From: an uncultured Chlorobiaceae bacterium
GTDB lineage: Bacteria > Bacteroidota > Chlorobiia > Chlorobiales > Chlorobiaceae
Reading direction: 5' to 3'
Assembly: GCA_903824295.1 (NCBI GenBank)
Contig: CAIJWE010000030.1
Location: 1 to 64,000, forward strand
DNA: 64,000 nucleotides
The position numbers were made by a program, and so were the translations under genes. The notes below the pieces were generated by a model, which saw only the letters and a list, made by a program, of their open reading frames with translations, was not told where the DNA came from and did no database searches. Every line of letters begins with the position of its first letter. Within the stretch, counting starts at the first letter, position 1. Below, piece after piece: positions 1-10,300 of the stretch.

Positions 1-105
1 ATATTGACAAAGAGGAAATCAAAAAAATAGCCGTCTCCTGAACCGCTGTGCCGTAATCAATCATGCCGGATTGAAGATGCTTTTAGACACAAATAGCAGG
101 CTTGA
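1..105. other. left-edge stretch without a supported gene
   Basis: No complete gene is visible. One plus-strand frame reads about a dozen plausible residues ending in a stop near position 41 and could be the tail of a gene that starts before the window, but this is too short to support. Confidence 0.3.
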
Positions 106-333
106 TTATGCACGTAATGCACTAATAAATTTCCAATCTTTTGTGTTCTCATCTTCATATTTCCAAAGCTGCCACCCGTTGCAGGATTTCCAACCCGTGA
201 TGTGTATTCCGACTTTTGACGGTGACGTATATTCGCTTCCATTACATCGCATATCTCCCTGAGGTGATGGCTCAATATACAATGCCTTAAAAGCTGCGTG
301 TATCAATGGCAGACCAGCGCTATGACGGACCAC
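106..333 (-). pseudogene. RAMA-like domain fragment downstream of the restriction locus
   Basis: A 75-codon open frame whose second half resembles the RAMA domain (restriction enzyme adenine methylase associated). After a short lead it reads a small loop, then GSEYTSPSK, then ITGWKSCNGWQLWKYED, matching the family pattern of a G-x-Y-x-S-P-S turn followed by NGW and an aromatic-W. The first 20 residues do not look like a domain start, so this is probably the tail of a larger, broken gene. RAMA domains are found fused to or beside DNA methyltransferases and nucleases, and this one lies just beyond the res gene on the same strand. Recognition is by eye; function as a separate protein is doubtful. 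Confidence 0.4.
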
Positions 334-541
334 CAGGGGCGGCAGTCGGCAGCCCGGCGGAGCCTGCCGGAGCGTGGCTGAGCGGGTTGCTCGAGATTTG
401 AATGCGTCTCTTTGGTGACAGGGTGACTTACGTTTTTACTCACTAAAGTAGCCGGACAGTCGATTGTAATCGCGGTTTTCTTCTGCAGTTACAAAGCCAC
501 GAATAGCATTTCTATAGGCTTGTTCCCGGGGTGTCTGCTTG
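334..541. other. short gap after res
   Basis: No gene with a start codon is seen. On the minus strand, just after the res stop, one frame reads a protein-like stretch ending GYFSE before a stop near 436, possibly a leftover of a lost reading frame. No convincing terminator was found. Confidence 0.3.
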
Positions 542-3532
542 TTAGGCGTCGGGCGTTGCGGAGCGCGCCAGCACATCATCCAGGGAGCGGGCCACAACAT
601 ACCTTGCAGGCGTCTCGCCAACACTGAGTGCCTTGAAGTGGGCCTTGCCGCACTCAATCTTTGCACTCTCTTTGTCACGCAGGTCATCGGTGAAGAGCCC
701 GCTCTTGGTCTCGACAACAAAGTATATCCGTTCTTCTCCGTCCGTTTCGACGAGTACCGCCCAGTCTGGATTATAGGTGTCGAGAGGAGTAGGAATCCTG
801 AACCATCCCGGCAACTTGGCATAGACCTTGATAGCCAGATTTTTCTCCAACTGGTCAGCAAAAGAGGCTTCAACGTCTGAGTCATAGACCACTTTTTCAT
901 AGACCGACTTTTCGACGGGGATCAGGTTCTTGAGGTAACCAGTAAGTTCTTGTTGCTCAAAAAGCTCCTGGGCGTAAAAATGTTCGTCACCAAGGCGGTG
1001 ATACTTGATGCCATCCACAACAGCCAGTTGCTTGCACCGTTTGATAGCTTCGGCAGCCAGCTCAATGAACTGTTGCGGGTTACGCTTGAAATCATCGAGT
1101 CGCCCGGAGGCCGTCAGAATACGATGAATCGTGCGGCGGGTCAGCCGTGTGCGATCCTGCAGATCCGTAAGCAGGTCAGGCAATTCAATATCGTTTTCAT
1201 CAAGCACAACCGTTGCTGCACCACTTCGTTCAGTAGCTTCAACGCCCGATTTGCCAATCACAATATCCGCCTTGTGCCACTGCATGCGTGTCTTCAAAAT
1301 TGCCGGAGCATTTTGTAATGCCTTGATGCAACTCTCCACAAGCTTTTCATTGTCGAACTCTACGCGGTAAGTTGTTTTATGCTTGATACGCTCCCAAAGC
1401 TCTTTGAACTCCGGACTGTGCAGCACTGCCTGCCGGGTGAGTACCTGTCTCCGCTCATCCGCATTCTTGATCTCCAAACGACCGGCAAGCTTTTTCAGCA
1501 CTGCGGTAATCTGATCAAGCAGTGGCTTGAATGGCTCCGGCACACGAAGAGTCCCCTCCTTGAGCACACGCTTCAGCGAATCCTGCACCTTGCCCTTGCT
1601 GTCAATATAGTTTTGCTCTTTCAGATACTCCCACAAGAGCTTCGACTGCTCGAATCCAAGAGGAATTGAGACTCCTTCGTCAGTAGTAACGGAAATCGCC
1701 GCAAACTGGTGTTCTTCGACAATCCCGAATCGAATACCGGTTTCAGCCTCAATCTCTCTCTGAAGATTTTCGGCAAACTGCTCATAACTCTCGGTTGCAA
1801 TAACCGTCAGCGTATTGACTTCAAATCCACGCAGTCGCAGGCCATGCTGATTGACGCATAACCGCAGACCACGCCCTATCGTCTGGCGGCGTTCACGCTC
1901 TGAGCCCATTTCACGCAGTGCACAAATCTGAAAGACATTGGGGTTATCCCACCCCTCCTTGAGAGCCGAATGGGAAAAGATGAATTTCAATGGAGTCTCC
2001 AGTGAGAGCAGCTTCTCTTTCTCCTTCATGATCAGGTTGTAGGCCCGTTCAGCGCTCTCCCGATTTCCCTGATTGTTCTCCTCTGTATTGGTCCAGCCAC
2101 CTTTTTTGTCGATTGAGAAATAGCCGTTATGCACCTCTTCGGGGGCATGCGTCAGGTCAACTTCACTGAACAGCGTGAGGTAATCAGGCAGCTTTGCCGC
2201 CCGGCGGTACTCCTCCTCGAAAATGCGGGCATAATCACCCTTCACGGAGTTACCGTCAGTGTCGTAAGAGCGATATTTGGCAACCTCATCAATAAAGAAG
2301 AGCGAAAGCACCTTGATGCCCTGCGGACGCAGACGCAGCTCTTTGTCGAGGTGTTCCTTAATAGTGCGGCGGATCATTTGGCGCTGAACGGCAAGAGCAT
2401 CCACATCTCCATACGCCTCGCCAGGTTTCAGGAACTGCTCACCACCGGGGAAGCGCAACTCCATAAACTCCCTGCCCTTTTCAACACGGATTTCACCGAT
2501 AGAGCAATCTGCATAGATCGCCCGGCTGGTAACCATTTCAAGATTATCGCCATCAACCACAACAGCCTCTTTTCGCCTGACACCGCTGGCCGTCAGCTTG
2601 TCGAGTTCAACAAGTGCGGAAATTCTGCCACGCTTGTTCTCGACCTTCAAGAGACGGAGATATGGCTTGTTGAAGGCATCTTCCACTGTAGCAGCAGCAA
2701 CTTCGATCTGCTTGACCAGCCCCTTATCGTGCGCATCAACCGCATCAAGACGATAAACCATCTGGTGCTTGTCCACATGCGTAGCGGAATAACGCAGGGT
2801 ACAAAGGGGGTTCATGGCATCAAGCGCAGTTTTGCCTGCACCGGAGAGACCACCATCCACACTTTGCGGTTCATCAATAATCAGAATGGGTCGCACCGCC
2901 TTGACAAGGTCAATTGGCTTTTCCCCGCCGGTCGGCTCATTGGCTCCCTTGCCGTAAATATTATTGACATCCTTTTTGTTGATGGCACCAACCGTCATCA
3001 CCATAATCTGTATTTGCGAGCTGGTAGCAAAATTACGCACCTGCCCCAGCTTTGCGGAGTCATAGAGGAAATATTCAAAAGGCACGCCAGCATAGAGCCC
3101 CTTGAAGTGCTCTTCGGTAATCTGAAGGGTTTTGTAAACCCCCTCCTTGATTGCCACTGACGGGACGACAATGACGAATTTGGTAAAACCGTACCGCTTG
3201 TTGAGTTCAAAGATGGTACGCAGATAGACGTAGGTTTTGCCCGTTCCGGTCTCCATCTCTACCGTAAAGTCACCGGAAGCAAGTATTCCGGAAGGCGGCA
3301 AACCATTGCGAAGCTGAATATCATGCAGGCTTTTGAGCAGGTCATCATCAAGCAACGTCAGCCGGTTGCCAATGCCAAGATCACTCTCCATGCCAGGAAA
3401 CTGCATATCTTTCGTCGTCGGCATGGTAACGGTAAACTCCGTGCGGCAGATCTCCTGCCCGCGAAAAAGGTCGCAGACCGCTTCAACCGCCTGTAGTTGA
3501 TAGTCAAGGTTCGGTTCAAAGTGCAGTTTCAC
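542..3532 (-). CDS. res: Type III restriction endonuclease subunit (Res), DEAD/DEAH helicase-nuclease
   Basis: A 996-residue protein with the layout of type III Res subunits: an N-terminal superfamily 2 helicase with Walker A METGTGKT at about residues 93-100 and a DEAD-type box IIDEPQ near 220, then a helicase C-terminal half with a QTIGRGLR motif VI. The C-terminal end carries a PD-(D/E)xK nuclease core: PDW followed about 20 residues later by VVETKS. ATP-driven translocation and double-strand cleavage at sites lacking Mod methylation is the known family role. All motifs look intact. The start is a GTG that overlaps the stop of the upstream DUF1016 gene as GTGA, implying translational coupling. 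It is the last gene of the five-gene operon. Confidence 0.9.
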   Translation of the reverse strand: MKLHFEPNLDYQLQAVEAVCDLFRGQEICRTEFTVTMPTTKDMQFPGMESDLGIGNRLTLLDDDLLKSLHDIQLRNGLPPSGILASGDFTVEMETGTGKTYVYLRTIFELNKRYGFTKFVIVVPSVAIKEGVYKTLQITEEHFKGLYAGVPFEYFLYDSAKLGQVRNFATSSQIQIMVMTVGAINKKDVNNIYGKGANEPTGGEKPIDLVKAVRPILIIDEPQSVDGGLSGAGKTALDAMNPLCTLRYSATHVDKHQMVYRLDAVDAHDKGLVKQIEVAAATVEDAFNKPYLRLLKVENKRGRISALVELDKLTASGVRRKEAVVVDGDNLEMVTSRAIYADCSIGEIRVEKGREFMELRFPGGEQFLKPGEAYGDVDALAVQRQMIRRTIKEHLDKELRLRPQGIKVLSLFFIDEVAKYRSYDTDGNSVKGDYARIFEEEYRRAAKLPDYLTLFSEVDLTHAPEEVHNGYFSIDKKGGWTNTEENNQGNRESAERAYNLIMKEKEKLLSLETPLKFIFSHSALKEGWDNPNVFQICALREMGSERERRQTIGRGLRLCVNQHGLRLRGFEVNTLTVIATESYEQFAENLQREIEAETGIRFGIVEEHQFAAISVTTDEGVSIPLGFEQSKLLWEYLKEQNYIDSKGKVQDSLKRVLKEGTLRVPEPFKPLLDQITAVLKKLAGRLEIKNADERRQVLTRQAVLHSPEFKELWERIKHKTTYRVEFDNEKLVESCIKALQNAPAILKTRMQWHKADIVIGKSGVEATERSGAATVVLDENDIELPDLLTDLQDRTRLTRRTIHRILTASGRLDDFKRNPQQFIELAAEAIKRCKQLAVVDGIKYHRLGDEHFYAQELFEQQELTGYLKNLIPVEKSVYEKVVYDSDVEASFADQLEKNLAIKVYAKLPGWFRIPTPLDTYNPDWAVLVETDGEERIYFVVETKSGLFTDDLRDKESAKIECGKAHFKALSVGETPARYVVARSLDDVLARSATPDA

Positions 3533-4578
3533 TCCTGTTCCTCCAGTGCGCGTGCGGCTTCAATTGCATCCCGTTCACGCTCGATCTCCAGACGAAGCTC
3601 TTCCTCTGTTGGCAGCACCAGACGGTAGCGGGTCGCAAACAGTTGTTCACTCTCATGCAGCACGGAGTAGCGCACAACGGATTGATCTTTGTGTTCACAC
3701 AGCAAAATACCGACAGTCGGGTTGTCGCCTTCGCCACGCTTGAGGTCGTCATACATGCGCACATACATGTCCATCTGCCCGATATCCTGATGCACAAGCT
3801 TGCCGGTCTTCAAGTCAATCAGCACAAAGCACTTGAGCAGGTAGTTGTAAAAAACAAGGTCGATATAAAAGTCCTGTGACTCGGTACTGATGCGCTGCTG
3901 ACGGGCAACAAAAGCGAAGCCCTTGCCCAGTTCGAGCAAAAAAGCTTGCAGCTTATCCATCAATGCCTGCTCCAGCTTTGACTCCAGCAATTTACCCGTG
4001 CCGGGCAGACCAAGGAACTCCAGCATCACGGGGTCACGCACAAACTCCCGGGGGCTACGAGGCAGAGCCGCGATATTGGCATCAGCCTCACTCTCTACAC
4101 TGGCCTTGTCGCTGCTGAGCAACAACCGTTCAAAGTAGAGTGTACCAATCTGACGATCCAGTGCGCGAACATTCCAGTTGTGCGTAGCGGACTCATTCAT
4201 GTACCACATTCGGGCTTCCTTGCTCGTGACTCGCAGCAGTGTCCGATAATGCGTCCAGCTTAATTCGTGACGCAGCGCGTCACACATTGGAAAAGCCTTA
4301 TAAAAGAGTCGCATATAACGCAGATTGGAGGCATCAAATCCCTTGCCAAACTCACGGGTCAACGATTCCGCCAGTCGCGGCAAGAGCTTTTTGCCATAAG
4401 CAGCACGTGCCTCGCCACCCTGCTCAAACTCAACGATATGGCGGCCAATCTCCCAGCAGGTTTGCACCTGCACCCTGTCCACGGCACGGAGTGCATGCTG
4501 TCGTCCTTGTTGAATGAGTTCCCGCAAGGCATTCAGCAATCCTGTTAATGGAGGAGTTGTCGGTATCAGATTTGCCAT
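3529..4578 (-). CDS. DUF1016 / YhcG-type PDDEXK nuclease family protein
   Basis: 349 residues. It has the DUF1016 two-part layout: a helical N-terminal domain with WEIGRHIVEFEQGG near residue 45 and the region around LSWTHYRTLLRV, then a PDDEXK-type C-terminal domain where FYIDLVFYNYLLKCFVLIDL and a following K-x-G place the D and D/E-x-K residues. Family members are predicted nucleases often found beside restriction-modification genes; their substrate is unclear. It sits between mod (2 nt gap) and res (4 nt overlap), so it is built into the operon and not just adjacent. It could add a nuclease activity or help recognise invading DNA; this is inference. Confidence 0.85.
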   Translation of the reverse strand: MANLIPTTPPLTGLLNALRELIQQGRQHALRAVDRVQVQTCWEIGRHIVEFEQGGEARAAYGKKLLPRLAESLTREFGKGFDASNLRYMRLFYKAFPMCDALRHELSWTHYRTLLRVTSKEARMWYMNESATHNWNVRALDRQIGTLYFERLLLSSDKASVESEADANIAALPRSPREFVRDPVMLEFLGLPGTGKLLESKLEQALMDKLQAFLLELGKGFAFVARQQRISTESQDFYIDLVFYNYLLKCFVLIDLKTGKLVHQDIGQMDMYVRMYDDLKRGEGDNPTVGILLCEHKDQSVVRYSVLHESEQLFATRYRLVLPTEEELRLEIERERDAIEAARALEEQE

Positions 4579-4580
4579 GG

Positions 4581-6556
4581 CTACAAGCTCCTGATGATTT
4601 CGAGCCCATGCTGCTGAAGAATGGCGGCAAGGTTTGTTTTTGCAACATCGTCAGCAAAGGCACTGTCGCGGAAAACAGAGGTTGTTTCTCCTGCCGGTGC
4701 AAGCTCCTTGTGCCATGCAACAATGCCTTGGGCGAGAGGCTCAACCTCATCACGGGTGATATGAGTAGCAAGGCAGACAAGCAACACACCACCGCCGACG
4801 GAGTGAACCTCTTTACCTGCAAACGTCCGTTTCTCGATAGGAACACAGAGGTCAAGGCCAAGTTTGAGGAGCAGCTCATAGAGAATATCCGCTTCACCGC
4901 GATCAGCCTTCAGATGTTCAACGGAGTTAAAGAGTGTTGTTTCGAGATCGTTGCGATCCGGTTCCCAGGTATTGATGTTGCTTGAATCAAGCTTGAAGAC
5001 GCGGAATCCAAGGTCACCGGGGAAAAGAGGATTTTCATCCTTGATTTTCCGAGCCGCACGGCGGAGGCGCTCTTTGGTGAGTTCAGCGATGTTTCGAGGC
5101 TTGGAAATTTTATCACAAAAAGTTGCAGAGTTTTTCTGCTCCTTATTCTCTGGATCAAGTGGTTCGGGTAATTGAACAAGAATATAACGTCGGGTACCTT
5201 CATCGGATTGATTTTGTTCAAGAACAGCATGCCCTGCTGTTCCAGAACCCGCAAAAAAATCAAGTATCAGATCTGAATCGCTTGTAACGGTTTGAAAAAG
5301 TTGCGCAAGAAGATAAGGTGATTTAGGAGATTGAAAAAGTTTGGCCTTCGTGCCGAAAAGAGCATTAAATACTTTTTGGCCACGTTCTGTGTAATAGGAT
5401 TTGTCGAGTAAGATTGTTTTAAGCATCCGATCTGCACCGTTGGCGTAACTCTTTCGATAAATTTTCCAACGGCCATATACCTCTTTCGCAAATAAAAAGT
5501 CACCATCTTTCTTGGCTTTGTTACTATCCCACGTCCAGCAGCCTTCAAACCCGTCATCCCATAAAGGAGTTACCTTGTGAAAACCCTCCTCTTTTTCGAG
5601 AAATACCTCACCGTCATCGTTCACATAAAAAGGATAAAATAGATTTTTTCGATTATGCTTCCCAAATTCCCGATGTGTATTGCGCAGCTCTAAAAGACGA
5701 TATTTACCTCCATCGTCTTCTTCGGGATACTCAGCTTCGATTTGATCATCTTCTTTTGCAATAGCAAAAGCCCCTTTTGGTAATGGTCTCTTACTATAAA
5801 TCAAAATATATTCGTGGTTTGTAGCAAAATATTTGTCCTGTGACCGACCTTTCGGATTGCATAACAGTGTTATTGTTGAAATAAAGCATTCTTCACCAAA
5901 AATATCGTTACATATTATTCGAAGATTTTGAAGCTCTTTTTCATCAATCTGATAAAAATCACCCCTTCATCCCGCAGCAAATTCCTCGCCAGCGTCAGCC
6001 TTGGATACATCATGTTGAGCCAGTCGGTATGAAAGCGCCCACTGGCTTCAGTGTTGCTGCTGATCTTGCGGCCACCCTCAACCTGGCCGGTGAGTTCGAG
6101 GTAGTTTTTGATGTTGTCCTGGAAGTTGTCGGGGTAGACAAAGTCCTTGCCGGTGTTGTATGGTGGATCAATGTAGATGAGCTTCACCTTGCCGGAGTAG
6201 CTCTTCTGCAACAGCTTGAGCACTTCAAGGTTATCCCCCTCAATCATCAGATTTTTTGTGGTGTCCCAATCCACACTCTCCTCCGGGCAGGGGCGCAGGG
6301 TACCGGTGGATGGGGTAAGGGCAAGCTGCCGGGCTTTACGTTTGCCGTGCCAGTTGAGGCCGTACTTCTCTTCCTGTTCTTCCACCGAGCCACCGAGCAG
6401 TTGGCGGAGCACCTCAAAATCAATCTTGCCTTCCGTAAACGCTTCAGGGAAGAGCGTTTTCAACTGCTCAATATTGCCTGCCAGAATATCGGCGGATTGG
6501 GCTTCAGGGTCATTTGCGGTTAACGGCTTGATGGTCGCCTCTTCGTATTCGGTCAT
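4581..6556 (-). pseudogene. mod: Type III DNA methyltransferase (Mod), frameshifted
   Basis: A beta-class type III adenine methyltransferase split into two frames. The first frame (6556 to about 5950) holds catalytic motif IV, DPPYNTGKDF at residue 130, and runs to LLRDEGVIFI. The second frame (about 5950 to 4581) continues with IDEKELQNLRIICNDIF and contains the AdoMet motif DFFAGSGTAGHAV. One inserted base next to position 5951 (a second C on the coding strand) restores IFIQIDEKE, the usual family sequence, with no stop between the halves. As sequenced the first product ends 20 codons after the shift and lacks AdoMet binding. The site is not a homopolymer. Either a real inactivating deletion or a sequence error. 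The start overlaps the DUF4391 stop as ATGA. Confidence 0.88.
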
Positions 6557-7311
6557 AATTTTTGTTTTGTTGTTGCCAGTTCTGCTTCAATCCGCTTGAG
6601 TTCCAGGTTCAGCTCCACCTGCCGGGGTATCTGCCTCTCTTTTGCCGCAAGAGTGCGCAGACGGACGATTTCCTCATGCAACACTCCACACTCCCGCAAG
6701 GCATCACATCGGGTTGCGGCATACTCTGCGCTATCTGCAAGAGCGAAACTCCCCGTCACCATTGCTGCATGCAGCGCCAACACTGAGTCAAGCCAACCCT
6801 GATAGAGATCACGGAGGTTTGTGCGTGGTTGACGGCCAAGCGGCAGTGAGTTATGGAAATCGACCAGAATGAGTGAATCAACCTCGTTTTTCCATTCGAC
6901 GGAAACAATATCGCCCTCAAGCACCGTTTTGCCAGCCTCACTCTGCGACCACCGCTTGTGGACAACAGAGAGCGATAACTGTGCACCCTGCCGGGTCAAA
7001 AGCAGAACAGGATAAGGAATCGCCCGATGCACCAGTTCCACCAGCCGCTTTATTTTGGCTCCGTCACGCAAGGTAAGCAGCAAAACGGCAATTTCCAGAT
7101 ATTCATGGCTTTCGTCCCGGAACTCAGGAACCCCGACAGTTACCGGCTTGAGTGCCGCAATCCAGATCAGCTCTTCAATCCCCTCGTTGATAGAGCGTTT
7201 GTCGGCAGCAGTGGGTGCACCGTTTTCAAGCAGCAGCTTCCTGGGTACCCGCTGGTTCACCAGGCTGCTATCCGGCAGGTCAAATGCTGCGATCAGCGCT
7301 TGACTCTTCAT
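6553..7311 (-). CDS. DUF4391 domain-containing protein
   Basis: 252 residues resembling the DUF4391 family: it opens with a segment ending LPxxxxVNQRVPRKLLLENGAPT and DKRSINEGIEELIWIAALKP, typical of the family start, and ends in a coiled region rich in E and R (about 215-250). No catalytic motif is evident. DUF4391 proteins are recurrently encoded between a helicase and a type III-like methyltransferase, as here. Both ends overlap neighbours by 4 bases (helicase stop/DUF4391 start and DUF4391 stop/mod start), so it is made in step with them. A role as an adaptor or specificity partner is a guess. Confidence 0.75.
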   Translation of the reverse strand: MKSQALIAAFDLPDSSLVNQRVPRKLLLENGAPTAADKRSINEGIEELIWIAALKPVTVGVPEFRDESHEYLEIAVLLLTLRDGAKIKRLVELVHRAIPYPVLLLTRQGAQLSLSVVHKRWSQSEAGKTVLEGDIVSVEWKNEVDSLILVDFHNSLPLGRQPRTNLRDLYQGWLDSVLALHAAMVTGSFALADSAEYAATRCDALRECGVLHEEIVRLRTLAAKERQIPRQVELNLELKRIEAELATTKQKL

Positions 7312-10300
7312 ACGGTTGCCTCCGGCAGAATAACAAGGTATGCCATCACCTCAAAATCGTTGATGCCGGCAAATTCTCCCTTCATGGCGTGCGTACCGCC
7401 GGGAGTGAAAAGGCTTGCAACAGCTCGTTCCTGATTCTTTCCAGCTACGGAGGCTACGGCTGCGGCAAGCAGGCGTTGTGCTGCAAGCATCTCTTCCCCC
7501 TGTTTTGTCGCCTTGTCGAATCGGGCACACGCACCGGCATCGGCCATATCACGACCGAGGCAGAGACGCTTGAGCCGGTCAAGAATCTGCTTCGCTTGTG
7601 TGTAGGGCAGAATCACCGATCCATCGTCACCAACATGGACGAGGTAATGAGTGCCAAGGGGATACCCGGCGTCAGGAATTCGCCGGGCCGCTTCACCCTC
7701 CGCACGCAAACAGAAAATAATGCCCGGTGCAATATCCGCCTCTGCTGTGGTGGTAACGGCAAAGCTTCCCGGCGGCAGCGTCTCCAATACTTCGGGATTG
7801 GCTTTCAGATATTGGGCAAGGTCAAGGCGAATGTCAGTCAGGGTGAGGTCAGCGATGGAGACACCGGAGGAGAGATCCTCCAGATCGATCACGGTTTCCT
7901 GAAGCTTGAGCAGTTGCTTGCGGCGATACTCCAGATCGTTCATCTGATTGCCGGATTGCTGCTCAATAAGGTTCTCCTCACCCGTAGCGGAGATGTCGAG
8001 AAGCACCATTTTGCCGCTTACCCGCTGTTCAAGATTGATATACTCCTCAAGCTCCATATTTGGCCAGAAGTTGACAAGCTGAATGCATCGGTTTGGCGAT
8101 CCGATACGGTCAATCCTGCCAAAGCGCTGGATGATGCGCACCGGGTTCCAGTGAATATCGTAGTTGATGAGCCAGTCACAGTCCTGAAGGTTTTGCCCTT
8201 CGGAGATGCAGTCCGTTGCAATAAGCAGGTCGATATTTCCTTCGTTGGAAAGTTCTTCGGGACGCTCCTTGGAACGGGGTGCAAATGCACTGAGAAGAGT
8301 GGACTGATCCTTGCGCAATCCGGATAAGGTTGTCTGATTACTTCCGGAACCGGCAATAAGAGCGCTCTCAAGGTGAAGCTCAGACTTCGCCCACGGAGCG
8401 AGCTGATCGTAAAGGTATCGGGCTGTATCAGTAAATGCTGTAAAAACGATAACCTTGCTGTTACCGGGATTGATGGGGTTCCGGTATTTGGTGGCAATAA
8501 CGTCACGCAGGGCTGCCAGTTTGGCATCTCGCTGTGCATCAACCTGGGCCGCCGCTGCGTATAGAGTTGCCAGCCTGTTGCGATCTTCAATGAGCTCCTG
8601 CTTCCATTTGATCAGATCTACATCCTGAAGCAAGACCTTGACTTTACGACCAACAAGCAGGCTTTCAAAAGCGGGATCGTCAAGGTCAACATCGGCAATA
8701 TCAATCTCCTCAAGCTCGGTCGTTTTTGACTCAATACGTGCCAGCATTGCTTCAACATCGCGGAGTTGGCGTTGAACGGTGAGCGCAAATGATGAAACGG
8801 CACTCTCCATCCGTTTGAGCATGTTGATACGAAGCAGGTGGATCAGACTCTCTTCACGGTCAGCCTGCCGGAAAAAGCCTTCGCCTCCCCGTACACGTGT
8901 ACTGTACTTACGATCGTATGCTTCCTGCTTGTGCGGCAGTACATATCGCAAAGGAGCATAAGAGGCAAGGTTCAGACGGCGAATCTCCTGATTAATCTCC
9001 CTGATGGGCCGAAACTCACCAGCCCGGTCAACGTCAGCCTGGATGTTGATTGGTTTCAGGCGGTCAGGGAAGCGTCCTGTTTCGGAGATTCCATAATATT
9101 TTTCAACATGCTTGCGGGAACGTGCGATAGTCAGAAGATCCAGCAAGGTAAAGTAATCGAAGCCAAGCATTTCAATCAGACGAACCGGGATGCGCTCCGC
9201 CTCATCAAGATCCAGCCAGCGATTGAACTGCTTTTGTGCAAGCCGGGTGGTGCTGTCGATACTGCTGATGCCGTGGGCGAGCAAAGCCGAGTCGTTGCCT
9301 TCAGTGGCAAATGCAATCTGGTTGCGCAGATCAGCCAGCCTGTTGTTGACCGGCGTTGCCGAAAGCATGAGCACCCGGGTCTTGACCCCCTCTTTGATAA
9401 TCTTGCGCATCAGATGATCGTAGCGGGTTTCCTTTCCTTTGTTGGCTGCCTTGTTTCGGAAGTTGTGCGATTCATCGATAACGACAAGATCGTAGTTTCC
9501 CCAATTGACGTGCGAAAGATCAATATCGCCGGAGAACCCGCCGTCACGGGAAAGATCGGTGTGGTTCAGGACATCATAGTTGAAGCGGTCGGGAGCAAGA
9601 AAATTCCGACGATCATTGGCTTTATAGAGCGTCCAGTTGTCACGCAACCTCTTCGGGCAAAGGACCAGCACCCGGTCGTTTCGTAGTTCGTGATATTTGA
9701 TGATGGCAAGAGCCTCAAAGGTCTTGCCCAGCCCGACACTGTCGGCAATAATGCAGCCGCCAAAGCGGTTGAGCTTGTCAAGCGCACCAATCACACCATC
9801 ACGCTGAAAGCGGTAAAGCTTCTTCCAGACCACGGTGTTGCGAATACCTGTAGCAGACTTGACGATACGCTCTTCATCAAGATCTTCGTCACGGTCGCGG
9901 AAGATGTTATACAGGATGAGCGAGTAGACGAGGTAAGGCTCTCTGTGAGAGGCGAGTGATTGTAACAGACCAATCAACTCTGTTTTGGCCTTTGGATTCT
10001 CTGCAAGGCCCGACCACTGAGCATCAAACCACTTGCTGAGCAATAACGCCTCTTCAGGCGTTTCAGAAGCCTGAATCAAATTCAAGGGGTTACCAGGTGT
10101 CAATCCAAGACCATCAGTAGTGAATGCCAGCGAACCAAGAAGCACCTGCTCGGGCACTGCATCGCCATCACGAACAACAAAAGCGCCTTGCGGCACTGCA
10201 CCGGGAGCAAGCTTCACTTCGCTTTTGCTTTGAAGCCATTGCTGCAGGCGACTTGCAATCCAACGGTTTTGCAAACGGTTACGAGCAGCACGATCGGCTT

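Noticed and set aside
362-400. tRNA-like stretch resembling the 5' part of a tRNA-Ser or Leu
   Set aside because: No matching anticodon arm, T arm or acceptor end; resemblance is too short.
2129-3160. Long plus-strand open frame opposite res
   Set aside because: It lies wholly inside an intact res gene with clear motifs; composition is that of a shadow frame.
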